Positions 26,924-35,798 of a DNA stretch of 64,000 nt are shown in pieces. A program made the position numbers and the translations under genes. The notes beneath the pieces were generated by a model. That model worked only from the letters and a program-made list of their open reading frames with translations, searched no databases and was not told the origin of the DNA. Source of the DNA: Actibacterium pelagium (GTDB lineage Bacteria; Pseudomonadota; Alphaproteobacteria; Rhodobacterales; Rhodobacteraceae); the NCBI RefSeq assembly GCF_002285415.1, contig NZ_NSBU01000006.1, positions 62,001-126,000 on the forward strand, in the 5' to 3' direction. Position 1 is the stretch's first letter. Each line of letters starts with the position of its first letter.

Positions 26924-27910
26924 TCAGCTGGACCTTTTACTGGCCTCTTCCATGTAGCGGTGCGCCCCCAGAAGACCGAAGTCGGGTTCGTTCACCAGAT
27001 GGACGCCGATGGCTTTGCGTTGCTTGGTGAAGCGTCCGCCGGAATGGAACGCTTCAAGGAAAGCGTCATCAAAAATCCAAGGGTTCTTCATCGCAATCCC
27101 GCCAACGAAATAGACGCCACCCCGTGCACCAAAGGCAAGCGCCAGATCTGCGGACACCTGGGCAATGCGGGTTTTGAAAATGTCGATCGTTTCGACGGCG
27201 AATGGATCGCTTGCGTCGCGCGCTTTCGCAAAAATTTCCCGTGGATCGAGCGCGGGACCATCGGCTTGGTGTGCCAGTTGAACCGCCCGATACAGATAGG
27301 GCAGGCCCGTACCGCTAAGCAGGCCTTCGGCCTCGGCGGTCAACGCGTCACCAAAGAAGACGTCCGGCCATAGAGATTTCAGAGCCTCAAAAACCTTGAA
27401 CTCATGTTGATTTCTGGGGCCAACACCCACGTGACCACCCTCGCCAGAGATCCCGTGATAGCTGCCGTCAACATAGGCCAAAGCCCCCACACCCAATCCG
27501 GTTCCGGGACCAACAACAAGACGGGTGCCCGGGTCAGAGTCTTCTCCTTCGGACAGGATCGTCAGGTTTTCCGGGGGGATCACCAGCGTGGACCACGCAG
27601 CCGCGGCGAAGTCATTGATGATGAAGGCCTGCTGCGCGCCCGTTGCTTCCCGCAGTTCCGACCCACAAAGAGATCGGTTGGCATTGGTCAGATGAAGAGC
27701 ATTGTCCTTCACCGGTCCGGCTGCTGCAACGACCGCCACCGTTGGGGTTTCAGGCAGGGCCTCTTGGCAGAATTTTCGCGCCATATCCAACAGGTCGCCA
27801 CCATGCTTGGAATCGAAAACCTGCACCTCCATTTTGCGCCGCCCGTGAAAGGCGGCAAAGCGTGCGTTTGTGCCGCCAATGTCGGCGACGAGATACCAAG
27901 GATCGGACAT
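26924..27910 (-). CDS. glk: Glucokinase
   Basis: Phosphorylates glucose released by the neighbouring alpha- and beta-glucosidases. The 328-residue product has the bacterial Glk phosphate loop VADIGGTNARFA, sugar-binding NDFAAAAW, GPGTGLGVGAL and GEGGHVGVGP. It lacks the ROK CxCGxxGC zinc motif, so it belongs to the non-ROK Glk family. It is the last gene of aglR-bgl-glk, four bases after the beta-glucosidase, and is divergent as an operon from aglEFGAK. Its placement implies induction together with glucoside uptake. Confidence 0.94.
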   Translation of the reverse strand: MSDPWYLVADIGGTNARFAAFHGRRKMEVQVFDSKHGGDLLDMARKFCQEALPETPTVAVVAAAGPVKDNALHLTNANRSLCGSELREATGAQQAFIINDFAAAAWSTLVIPPENLTILSEGEDSDPGTRLVVGPGTGLGVGALAYVDGSYHGISGEGGHVGVGPRNQHEFKVFEALKSLWPDVFFGDALTAEAEGLLSGTGLPYLYRAVQLAHQADGPALDPREIFAKARDASDPFAVETIDIFKTRIAQVSADLALAFGARGGVYFVGGIAMKNPWIFDDAFLEAFHSGGRFTKQRKAIGVHLVNEPDFGLLGAHRYMEEASKRSS

Positions 27911-27914
27911 GAAT

Positions 27915-29240
27915 CTATTCCGCGAGTAGTGCTTTCTTCAGTTCGTAATACGATGCTTTTGGCGTGCGTACCATCGTTTCGAAGTCCACATGGACCAGTC
28001 CAAAGCGTTTTTCGTAACCCAAAGCCCATTCATAGTTATCCAAGAGCGACCAAAGGTAATATCCCTGTAAAGGAACGCCTTCCGCGATAGCCTTTTGAAC
28101 GGCTGCAATGTGCTTTTCAATGTACTCAATCCGAGCGCTATCCGGCACGGCACCATCCGTCAGGTGGTCGTCATTTGCCATGCCATTTTCGGTTACAAAG
28201 ATCGGCAAATCCCCTGTGTATTCTGCCGCGGTTCGAGAAAGAAGATTGGACAGGCCTTCCGGGAAGACCTCCCATTCCATCTGTGTTTTTGGCAGAGGGC
28301 CGGGGACCTCGTGATGATGGGGCCACGGGCCGTCGTTGGGGGCCAGTAGCTTCCGGGTGTAATAGTTGATCCCGCACCAATCGACGGGGGTCGAGATCGT
28401 ATCGAAATCATTGTGCCAACCTTTGGGCAGGTGATCCTCCAGACCTTCAAGGGCGAGGTCGGGATAGGACTTGTTGAAGACGCCACTCAGGAAGAAGCGG
28501 TTGTAATAGGCGTCGTACACGTCGGCCGTGCGTCGCGCTTCATCCGTATCATCTGCCGGGTCTGCCCATTCCATGTTGAACACGGCCCCGAGGTTCGACA
28601 TGCCAAGCCCACGCATAACTTCGGTCGCGCGGCCGTGGGCCAGCAACACGTGATGCATCGCTCTTGCCGTGGCCCGAATGTCGCGCAGGCCGGGGGCGTG
28701 GTGCCCTAGAAAGTGGCTTAGCCAGCTGACGCACCAAGGCTCGTTGATCGGGGCGGCCGAATACATGCGGTCGCCAATCCGTCCCATGATGACCTCTGTG
28801 AAATCGGCGAACCATCCGGCGATGTCCCGGTTTCGCCAGCCACCCAAATCGGAAAGTTGCGAAGGTAGTTCCCAGTGGTAGAGCGTCACACAGGGTTTGA
28901 TACCACGCTCGAGCATGGCATCGGTCAGGCGGTCGTAGAAATCGAGCCCTTCTTGATTCACAGTACCGCGCCCTTCGGGCATCACGCGCGCCCAGCTTGT
29001 CGAGAACCGATAGGCGTCAAAACCTGCGGCAGCGACTAGATCAAGGTCTTGTTCATAGCGGTGATAGTGGTCGCATCCGCGCGCACCGTTCTCGGCGCGC
29101 GCAACGTTGCCCGGGGTCGCGGCGAAACTGTCCCAGTGGGTTGGGCCAGCGCCGCCAAATGCGTGACCCTCGATTTGGTATGCCGAGGTGGCAACGCCAA
29201 ATAGAAAATCCTTAGGAAAATCACTTCGTTGAAAATTCAT
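27915..29240 (-). CDS. GH1 beta-glucosidase
   Basis: Cytoplasmic retaining glycosidase of 441 residues. The acid/base glutamate is E167 in PINEPWC and the nucleophile is E351 in FVTENGM, with the family N-terminal signature FPKDFLFGVATSAYQIEG and the HWELPSQL segment. No signal peptide is present. It starts two bases after the aglR stop and is followed by glk, so beta-glucosides (for example cellobiose) appear to be processed in the same regulon as alpha-glucosides. The family is certain; the natural substrate is unproven. Confidence 0.94.
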   Translation of the reverse strand: MNFQRSDFPKDFLFGVATSAYQIEGHAFGGAGPTHWDSFAATPGNVARAENGARGCDHYHRYEQDLDLVAAAGFDAYRFSTSWARVMPEGRGTVNQEGLDFYDRLTDAMLERGIKPCVTLYHWELPSQLSDLGGWRNRDIAGWFADFTEVIMGRIGDRMYSAAPINEPWCVSWLSHFLGHHAPGLRDIRATARAMHHVLLAHGRATEVMRGLGMSNLGAVFNMEWADPADDTDEARRTADVYDAYYNRFFLSGVFNKSYPDLALEGLEDHLPKGWHNDFDTISTPVDWCGINYYTRKLLAPNDGPWPHHHEVPGPLPKTQMEWEVFPEGLSNLLSRTAAEYTGDLPIFVTENGMANDDHLTDGAVPDSARIEYIEKHIAAVQKAIAEGVPLQGYYLWSLLDNYEWALGYEKRFGLVHVDFETMVRTPKASYYELKKALLAE

Positions 29241-29242
29241 GG

Positions 29243-30280
29243 TTATTTACCCTGTGGGGCCGGCCCTGTGGAGCGGCCCAGAACGAGTTCTGCCTCTAGC
29301 ATCCGCGATAGAGGAGCTTGACCCGGGTTGTGGATTCTTTCGATCAGCATTTCTGCAACAATCTCGCCGGCCTTTCGCACGGAAGATCGGGTCGCGGTAA
29401 AGATTGGCACGTCTTGGCCGTTCTTCAGGTAAGACAGATCGTCGTCATGCGTTATGACCGAGATGTCGCGCCCCATCGTCAGTCCGGCTTCCTCGATCGC
29501 GCGCCGAACGCCGATTGCGGAAATCATGGATGACGCGAGGATCGCAGTCGGCGGTTTCTCCATCCGCAGCATGTCGCGGGTCTGGTGGTGGCCAAAAACC
29601 TCGGTCATTTCGTCGGCCCGCATCAGCGAGGGGTCTACGTCGATCCCACGCGCTTTGAGCGCACTAAGATAGCCGTCACGCCGCCGCTGCGCGAAGTCCA
29701 TTTGTTCTAAACCATTGATCAGCGCGATGCGTCTGTGTCCCAGGTCGATCAAGAATTCCGTCGCGCGCTCGAACGACCGCTTGTTGTTCACATCAACCCA
29801 ACTGTAGCCCTCGGTCACTCCGGTTGATCGGCCATGAACGACGAAGGGTAAGCCAAGCTCGTTCAGCAAGTGAATACGGGGGTCGTTGACCGATGGGCCT
29901 TGCAGGATCACCCCGTCCACGGCCCGTTTGGCGAGAAGCTCTCGGTAGGCGGATTCTTCGGTGTCGTCCTGCACCCGCGTGAACATCATGTCATAGCCAT
30001 ACCGGGCATAGGCCTCGGACGCGCCGCCGACGAAATCACCGAATACCGGGTTTACCATCTCGTGCTGGGTCGACGATGGGATCACATGCCCAATCATCAT
30101 CGCGCGCCCGGTCGCCAGCCCTTTGGCGCGACTGTTCGGGCGGTAGCCAAACTTGTCTGCAGCTTGTTGAACGCGCAGGCGCGTGGCCTCTTTAACCTCT
30201 GGATAGCCATTCAAAGCACGGCTTACCGTGGTCTGTGAAAGACCAAGCTCTTCAGAGAGTTTCTTGAGGTTGATGGACAT
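29243..30280 (-). CDS. aglR: LacI-family repressor of the alpha-glucoside genes
   Basis: DNA-binding sugar-responsive repressor of 345 residues. The LacI headpiece is at the extreme N-terminus (NLKKLSEELGLSQTTVSRALNGYPEVKEATR) with the hinge helix RAKGLATG, then a periplasmic-binding-protein-like effector domain. It leads the aglR-bgl-glk operon and is divergent from aglE. A CAAAGCGCTTTCAA operator abuts its ATG with no visible ribosome site between, so the gene probably represses itself and its mRNA may be leaderless or poorly translated. The second operator lies in the aglE promoter. The effector is presumably an alpha-glucoside or a derived sugar. Confidence 0.92.
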   Translation of the reverse strand: MSINLKKLSEELGLSQTTVSRALNGYPEVKEATRLRVQQAADKFGYRPNSRAKGLATGRAMMIGHVIPSSTQHEMVNPVFGDFVGGASEAYARYGYDMMFTRVQDDTEESAYRELLAKRAVDGVILQGPSVNDPRIHLLNELGLPFVVHGRSTGVTEGYSWVDVNNKRSFERATEFLIDLGHRRIALINGLEQMDFAQRRRDGYLSALKARGIDVDPSLMRADEMTEVFGHHQTRDMLRMEKPPTAILASSMISAIGVRRAIEEAGLTMGRDISVITHDDDLSYLKNGQDVPIFTATRSSVRKAGEIVAEMLIERIHNPGQAPLSRMLEAELVLGRSTGPAPQGK

Positions 30281-30295
30281 TCAAAGCGCTTTCAA
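30280..30295. promoter_or_regulatory. AglR operator 1, abutting the aglR start codon
   Basis: TTCAAAGCGCTTTCAA is a 16-bp near-palindrome, one base short of perfect, with the AAGCGCTT centre expected of LacI-family operators. It touches the first base of the aglR ATG, so bound repressor would block aglR-bgl-glk transcription. It differs from operator 2 at a single position. Confidence 0.8.
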
Positions 30296-30397
30296 ATTCC
30301 ATATTAGTTACTGCAGAGAAAGGTGCCCTTGGTCAACAGGTTTCTTTTTATCACTTTGGGTGCGCGGCTTATTTCAAGCCCTTTATGAGGATTTTTG

Positions 30398-30450
30398 TTG
30401 ACAGATGGCCGGGGTGTGGCGCTACAAGTCATTATTCAAAGCGCTTTGAA
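30398..30450 (+). promoter_or_regulatory. aglE promoter with perfect AglR operator 2
   Basis: A consensus -35 box TTGACA lies at 30398-30403, with a weak -10-like CTACAA after 18 bases. The perfect 16-bp palindrome TTCAAAGCGCTTTGAA at 30435-30450 covers the expected transcription start, a classic repressor position. Its centre is 155 bp from the centre of operator 1, so looping between the two is possible. Confidence 0.8.
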
Positions 30451-30502
30451 AAATGAGTCGCTTTATAAATTTCGTGCATGTGCGCACTCGGGAGGAAAAA
30501 TG

Positions 30503-31771
30503 ATGAAGAAGCCGTTTTATACGAGCGTTGCGGCACTGGCATTGCTGTCAGGCGCTGCTATTGCAGAGGATGTGACCGTGTTTGGGCCGTGGCTTGGTCC
30601 GGACCAGGAAAACGTCGAAGCTGTGCTGGCCGGTTTTGCCGCCGCGTCGGGTCATAACGTATCTTATGTCGGTTCCGACAGTTTTGAACAGCAAATCCGC
30701 ATCGACGCCGAGGCAGGCTCTGCCCCCAATGTTTCTGCCTTCCCCCAGCCGGGTCTTGCTGCCGATATGGCGAAGGACGGCTTCCTGACACCTTTGGCAA
30801 GCGGCACCGGTGATTGGGTGCGCGAGAACTATGCGGCAGGTCAGTCGTGGGTCGATCTGGGCACCTATGCCGGTCCGGACGGATCGGATTCTCTGTATGG
30901 GTTCTTCTACAAGGTCGATGTGAAATCGTTGGTCTGGTACTCGCCCGAGAACTTTGAAGACGCGGGATACGAAGTCCCGACGACTATGGAAGAGCTGAAA
31001 GCTTTGACCGACCAGATCGTAGCCGATGGCGAGACGCCGTGGTGCATCGGGCTGGGGTCCGGCGGCGCGACCGGCTGGCCCGCAACCGACTGGGTCGAAG
31101 ACATGATGCTGCGCACCCAGAGCCCCGAAGATTACGACGCTTGGGTTTCCAATGAGCTGAAGTTCAATGACCCGAAAGTTGTCGCCGCGATCGAAGAATT
31201 CGGCGCGTTTGCCCGCAATGACGACTATGTCGCGGGTGGTGCAGGTGCGGTGGCCTCGACCGACTTCCGTGACAGCCCCAAGGGCATGTTTGCCTCGCCG
31301 CCGCAGTGCTACATGCACCGTCAGGCATCATTCATCCCGGCGTTCTTCCCTGAAGGCACCGTTGTGGGTGAAGACGCAGACTTCTTCTACTTCCCGGCCT
31401 ACGAAGGCAAAGACCTTGGCAGCCCGGTTCTGGGTGCAGGCACCGTTTGGGCGATCACCAATGACAGCCCCGGCGCGCATGACCTGATCGAGTACCTGAA
31501 AAGCCCGGAAGCGCATGAAATCTGGATGGCGCAAAAAGGCTTCCTGACCCCGCACAAGGGTGTGGATACCTCGAAGTTCTCTGACCCGACCCTGAAGAAG
31601 ATGAACGACATCCTTCTGGGCGCAACCACCTTCCGCTTTGACGGCTCTGACCTGATGCCGGGTGGTGTGGGTGCCGGAACCTTCTGGACCGGTATGGTCG
31701 ACTATGCCGGTGGCAAATCGGCACAAGACGTCGCGGATGAAATCCAGTCGTCCTGGGACGCACTGAAGTAA
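30503..31771 (+). CDS. aglE: Alpha-glucoside ABC transporter periplasmic binding protein
   Basis: Periplasmic receptor for alpha-glucosides such as sucrose, maltose or trehalose. The product is about 422 residues with a Sec signal peptide (MKKPFYTSVAALALLSGAAIA, mature EDVTVFGPW) and the solute-binding family 1 fold. GLGSGGATGWPATDWVEDMML and FFYKVDVKSLVWYS are AglE hallmarks. I prefer ATG 30503, seven bases after GGAGG; the adjacent in-frame ATG at 30500 is equally possible. It leads aglEFGAK under operator 2 and is followed by a perfect 9-bp hairpin before aglF. Confidence 0.93.
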   Translation: MKKPFYTSVAALALLSGAAIAEDVTVFGPWLGPDQENVEAVLAGFAAASGHNVSYVGSDSFEQQIRIDAEAGSAPNVSAFPQPGLAADMAKDGFLTPLASGTGDWVRENYAAGQSWVDLGTYAGPDGSDSLYGFFYKVDVKSLVWYSPENFEDAGYEVPTTMEELKALTDQIVADGETPWCIGLGSGGATGWPATDWVEDMMLRTQSPEDYDAWVSNELKFNDPKVVAAIEEFGAFARNDDYVAGGAGAVASTDFRDSPKGMFASPPQCYMHRQASFIPAFFPEGTVVGEDADFFYFPAYEGKDLGSPVLGAGTVWAITNDSPGAHDLIEYLKSPEAHEIWMAQKGFLTPHKGVDTSKFSDPTLKKMNDILLGATTFRFDGSDLMPGGVGAGTFWTGMVDYAGGKSAQDVADEIQSSWDALK

Positions 31772-31791
31772 TCCAACCAAACGGTTGAACC

Positions 31792-31817
31792 GGCAACCCG
31801 GCCTGCGTCGGGTTGCC
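31792..31817 (+). terminator. Intercistronic hairpin between aglE and aglF
   Basis: Perfect 9-bp stem (GGCAACCCG at 31792-31800, complement at 31809-31817) with an 8-base loop and no strong T-run. It is placed like the stems after tctC, xylF and glpV, and probably favours binding-protein expression. Confidence 0.65.
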
Positions 31818-31847
31818 AAGTCTCCAACACCATCGGGAGGGGATCAC

Positions 31848-32855
31848 ATGCATCCGGCGATTCAAGGTCTGCTGACCATCGCGATCGGAGTGTCCGCCTG
31901 TGTCGGTTACTTCGCCTTGTCCAACCAGTTTCTGGATAAGGTTCTGTTTCCCGCCAAGGGGCCGAACGCAGGTCGCAACATCAACCGAGCCAATCTCATT
32001 CGTCCCTGGCTGTTCCTGTTTCCGGCGCTTTTCGCGCTTGGGCTTTATCTGGCCTATCCGGTGTTCGAGACCCTACGCTTGTCATTCAGCGAACGTATCC
32101 CGGGTGGTGGGTATAAATGGGTCGGAACTGATAACTATGCCCAGATGCTAGATGACCGGAAATTCAAGGAAGCTATCACCAACAACATGCTCTGGTTGAT
32201 CGTGGTGCCCGCGATGTCAACGGCCTTTGGCTTGTTGGCGGCTCAACTGACGGACCGCATTCGCTGGGGCAATCTGGCGAAGTCGTTGATCTTTATGCCA
32301 ATGGCGATTTCCTTCGTTGGTGCCTCGGTAATCTGGAAACTCATCTACGACACACGCCCGGTGGATCAGGATCAAATCGGTGTCCTGAACGCAATCTATC
32401 TTGCACTTGGTGGGGCTGAGCCACAGACATGGCTTACCATTCCGCTTTGGAACAACTTTTTCCTGATGATCGTCCTTGTCTGGATCCAGACAGGCTTTGC
32501 CATGGTGATCCTGTCCGCAGCCCTGCGCGGCATCCCTGAAGGAACGATCGAGGCTGCGATTGTCGACGGGGCCAACCCCTTCCAGATTTTCTTCAAGATC
32601 AAGGTGCCGCAAATCAAGAACACGATCCTTGTTGTCTGGACAACCATCACCCTGACCGTCTTGAAGGTTTTCGACATCGTTTTCGCTATGACCAATGGCC
32701 AATGGAATACGCAGGTCCTAGCCAACTACATGTACGACAATCTGTTTCGCGCCAATGACTGGGGCGTGGGGTCGGCCAGCGCGATCGTAATCATGTTGCT
32801 GGTGACGCCGATCCTTGTCTGGAACGTGCGCAACGCGCGCAAAGAAATGCGCTGA
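31848..32855 (+). CDS. aglF: Alpha-glucoside ABC transporter permease AglF
   Basis: Inner-membrane permease (MalF-type, binding-protein-dependent transport family) of 335 residues. It carries an extra N-terminal helix (about residues 5-25), then RPWLFLFPALFALGLYLAYPV and further helices. The cytoplasmic EAA coupling loop reads EGTIEAAIVDGANPFQIFFKIKVPQ (EAA...G pattern). The start at ATG 31848 follows GGGAGGGG. It is followed by aglG after 11 bases, forming the heterodimeric channel. Confidence 0.92.
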   Translation: MHPAIQGLLTIAIGVSACVGYFALSNQFLDKVLFPAKGPNAGRNINRANLIRPWLFLFPALFALGLYLAYPVFETLRLSFSERIPGGGYKWVGTDNYAQMLDDRKFKEAITNNMLWLIVVPAMSTAFGLLAAQLTDRIRWGNLAKSLIFMPMAISFVGASVIWKLIYDTRPVDQDQIGVLNAIYLALGGAEPQTWLTIPLWNNFFLMIVLVWIQTGFAMVILSAALRGIPEGTIEAAIVDGANPFQIFFKIKVPQIKNTILVVWTTITLTVLKVFDIVFAMTNGQWNTQVLANYMYDNLFRANDWGVGSASAIVIMLLVTPILVWNVRNARKEMR

Positions 32856-32866
32856 GGGAGGCCACG

Positions 32867-34123
32867 ATGGACAATATCGCCGGACGTAAATCTGCCTTGA
32901 ACTGGGTGGTCCAAATTTCGGTCTTCCTGCTTGTGGCGCTTTGGCTGTTCCCCACTGTTGGGCTGTTCGTCAGCTCTTTCAGGACCGCGGATCAGATCGC
33001 GACCTCTGGCTGGTGGAAATCCTTGTTCCCGTCAGAGCAGAACCTGGTGATCCGTGCCGCAGATCCGGATGATTTCCGGATCGAAAAGGATGGTTTGTTC
33101 GTCGTCGAAGGGAACCTGTTCGACGGCAGCGGTGCAAAGGTGATCAGTGTTTGGGGCACCTCCTCGCGCGCTATCGACGCTTATGAGGCAGGGCAGACCG
33201 CCGATCTGGGCGATGGGGAAACGATGACCGTTCAGGCGAACGGCGACTATGTGTGGTCAGGCAATGACGAACAGATGGCCGGTCGTGGCCAACGCGTTTT
33301 CGCGACAGCCGAAACTCCCCCCGAATTCACGGTTAAAAACTATGATACGGTCTTATTTGGCACGACCGATGGAGCGATGGCCAAAGCCTTTTTTAACACG
33401 CTCACGGTTACGATTCCGGCCACCGTCATTCCAATCATTATCGCTGCTTTTGCCGCCTATGCACTGGCGTGGATGGATTTCAAAGGACGCGCCCTTTTGA
33501 TTGCGACGATTGTGGGGCTTTTGGTCGTTCCCTTACAGCTCGCCTTGATTCCACTTCTTACGCTTCATGGTTCGATTGTGGAGCTCTGGATAGATATTCT
33601 TGGAAAGCCCGAGCTTGAAAATGCGAGGCGTTTCGCAGAGGTCAATCCTTTAGGCGAACTTCTTGGGTATCAACCTGGGGATGGCGTAAACGCTAAGGGC
33701 TACCTAGGCATCTGGATGGCGCATACCGGCTTTGGGTTGCCCTTGGCGATATACTTGCTGCGAAACTACATGGTCGGTTTGCCGCGCGATATCATCGAGA
33801 ACGCCAAGGTCGACGGGGCTACGGATTTTCAGATTTTCACCAAGATCATCCTGCCACTCAGCTTTCCGGCTTTGGCCAGCTTCGCCATCTTCCAGTTCCT
33901 ATGGACGTGGAACGATCTGCTTGTTGCCAAGGTCTTCCTGATTGACGCCAGCGGCAAAACAACCGTGATGACCAACCAGATTGTCGAGCTTTTGGGCACC
34001 CGAGGCGGCAACTGGGAAATCCTTGCGACTGCGGCCTTTGTCTCGATCGCGGTGCCGCTGGCGGTCTTCTTCTCTATGCAAAGATACTTGGTGCGCGGTC
34101 TTCTGGCCGGCTCTGTGAAATAG
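32867..34123 (+). CDS. aglG: Alpha-glucoside ABC transporter permease AglG
   Basis: Second channel subunit (MalG-type), 418 residues. After the first helix (about residues 13-33) a periplasmic insert of about 130 residues precedes the core helices, as is usual for AglG. The EAA loop reads DIIENAKVDGATDFQIFTKIILPLSFP. Between about 33400 and 33730 codon use shifts to more T/A-ending codons (TTA, CTA, ATT, GGA) than in the flanking part, a possible sign of a recombined segment. It is followed by aglA after nine bases. Confidence 0.92.
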   Translation: MDNIAGRKSALNWVVQISVFLLVALWLFPTVGLFVSSFRTADQIATSGWWKSLFPSEQNLVIRAADPDDFRIEKDGLFVVEGNLFDGSGAKVISVWGTSSRAIDAYEAGQTADLGDGETMTVQANGDYVWSGNDEQMAGRGQRVFATAETPPEFTVKNYDTVLFGTTDGAMAKAFFNTLTVTIPATVIPIIIAAFAAYALAWMDFKGRALLIATIVGLLVVPLQLALIPLLTLHGSIVELWIDILGKPELENARRFAEVNPLGELLGYQPGDGVNAKGYLGIWMAHTGFGLPLAIYLLRNYMVGLPRDIIENAKVDGATDFQIFTKIILPLSFPALASFAIFQFLWTWNDLLVAKVFLIDASGKTTVMTNQIVELLGTRGGNWEILATAAFVSIAVPLAVFFSMQRYLVRGLLAGSVK

Positions 34124-34132
34124 GACAGTCTA

Positions 34133-35794
34133 ATGAATGCTCAGACTTCTTCAAAACCCGCGATGGCGGTCGGCCAAAAGCCTGAATGGTGGCAGGGTGG
34201 GGTGATCTACCAGATCTACCCGCGCAGCTTCCAGGACAGCAATGGCGACGGTATCGGAGATCTGCGAGGCATCACGCAGCGGTTGGATTACGTCGCCTCG
34301 CTTGGAGTGGATGCGATCTGGATTTCGCCTTTCTTCAAGTCACCGATGAAGGACTTCGGTTATGACGTCAGCGACTATCGCGATGTCGATCCGATGTTCG
34401 GCACTTTGGCGGATTTCGACGCGTTGCTGGACAAGGCTCATGGGCTGGGTCTGAAGGTGATGATCGATCTGGTGATGTCGCATACCTCGGACCAGCACCC
34501 ATGGTTCGTCGAAAGCCGCGCCGACAAAGAGAATGACAAGTCGGACTGGTATGTTTGGGCCGACCCAAAAGCGGACGGAACGCCCCCGAACAACTGGTTG
34601 TCGATCTTTGGTGGGTCCGCCTGGCAATGGGACAGCCGCCGTCTGCAGTACTATCTGCACAACTTCCTGACCTCGCAGCCCGATCTGAACTTCCATTGCC
34701 CGGATGTGCAGGAAGCGCTGCTGGATGTGGCCCGTTTCTGGCTGGATCGCGGTGTGGATGGCTTCCGTCTTGATACGATCAACTTTTACTTCCACGACAA
34801 GGAACTTCGCGACAATCCGGCCCTGCCGATAGAGGAGCGCAACAGCACGATCGCGCCGATGGTGAACCCCTATAACCACCAGTACCACCTGTATTCCAAA
34901 AGCCAGCCCGAGAACCTTGCGTTCCTTGAGCGCCTGCGCGCGCTGACCGACGAATATGACGCCCGGGCCTGCCTTGGAGAGGTCGGCGATGCACAGCGCG
35001 GCCTGCAGATCATGGGGGAGTACACCGAGGGCGATAAGCGCATGCACATGTGTTATGCCTTTGAGTTTCTGGAAGGCCGCCGCGCGACAGCCTCTTGGGT
35101 GAAAGAGGTCTTTGATCGGTTGGCGACAGAGGCGCCTGACGGCTGGCCGTGCTGGGCGTTTTCGAACCATGACGTTGTGCGTCATGCCTCTCGCTGGGAC
35201 CTGCCTGACGAGGCGCTTCCTGCCTATGTCACCCTGATGATGACCATGCGCGGATCGGCCTGTCTTTATCAGGGGGAAGAACTTGGCCTGCGTGAGGCTG
35301 ATGTCGCCTTCGAAGACCTGCAAGACCCATACGGGATCGAGTTCTGGCCCGAGTTCAAAGGGCGCGATGGTTGCCGCACGCCGATGGTTTGGCAGGCGCA
35401 GGCCGAAAGCGCCGGATTTGGGGCCGAAAAGCCGTGGCTGCCAGTCAGCCCGGACCAAGCGGCCATGGCCGTAGATCGGCAAGAGGCCGACGCGGATGCG
35501 ATACTGCATCACTATCGTAAGGTGATTGCATTGCGGCACGCCCATCTGGCGCTGATGACCGGTCTTCAAAACGATATGAAAGCCGACGGGGATTTGCTGA
35601 CATTCCTACGCGATGACGGGGAGAAGACGGTCTTCTGTGCGTTCAACCTAGGCGGCGCTGCTGTGACGGCGGATCTTCCGGCTGGCGCTTGGGCAAATGC
35701 CGCCACCAGTTTGGATGGCGCGGCGGAACCTGAAGGGGGCAAGGTCTCGCTTGGCCCTTGGCAATATTGCATCGCAGTGAAAGAGGCAGGGTAA
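34133..35794 (+). CDS. aglA: Alpha-glucosidase, GH13 family
   Basis: Cytoplasmic alpha-glucosidase of 553 residues that cleaves imported alpha-glucosides to glucose for Glk. The GH13 catalytic triad is complete: nucleophile D214 in DGFRLDTIN, acid/base E283 in CLGEVGD, and D347 in FSNHDVVRH. Region I is DLVMSHTSD, and the N-terminus VIYQIYPRSFQDSNGDGIGDL is typical of the oligo-1,6-glucosidase/AglA group. No signal peptide is present. It sits between the permeases and the ATPase gene, the usual agl order. Confidence 0.95.
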   Translation: MNAQTSSKPAMAVGQKPEWWQGGVIYQIYPRSFQDSNGDGIGDLRGITQRLDYVASLGVDAIWISPFFKSPMKDFGYDVSDYRDVDPMFGTLADFDALLDKAHGLGLKVMIDLVMSHTSDQHPWFVESRADKENDKSDWYVWADPKADGTPPNNWLSIFGGSAWQWDSRRLQYYLHNFLTSQPDLNFHCPDVQEALLDVARFWLDRGVDGFRLDTINFYFHDKELRDNPALPIEERNSTIAPMVNPYNHQYHLYSKSQPENLAFLERLRALTDEYDARACLGEVGDAQRGLQIMGEYTEGDKRMHMCYAFEFLEGRRATASWVKEVFDRLATEAPDGWPCWAFSNHDVVRHASRWDLPDEALPAYVTLMMTMRGSACLYQGEELGLREADVAFEDLQDPYGIEFWPEFKGRDGCRTPMVWQAQAESAGFGAEKPWLPVSPDQAAMAVDRQEADADAILHHYRKVIALRHAHLALMTGLQNDMKADGDLLTFLRDDGEKTVFCAFNLGGAAVTADLPAGAWANAATSLDGAAEPEGGKVSLGPWQYCIAVKEAG

Positions 35795-35798
35795 GACT

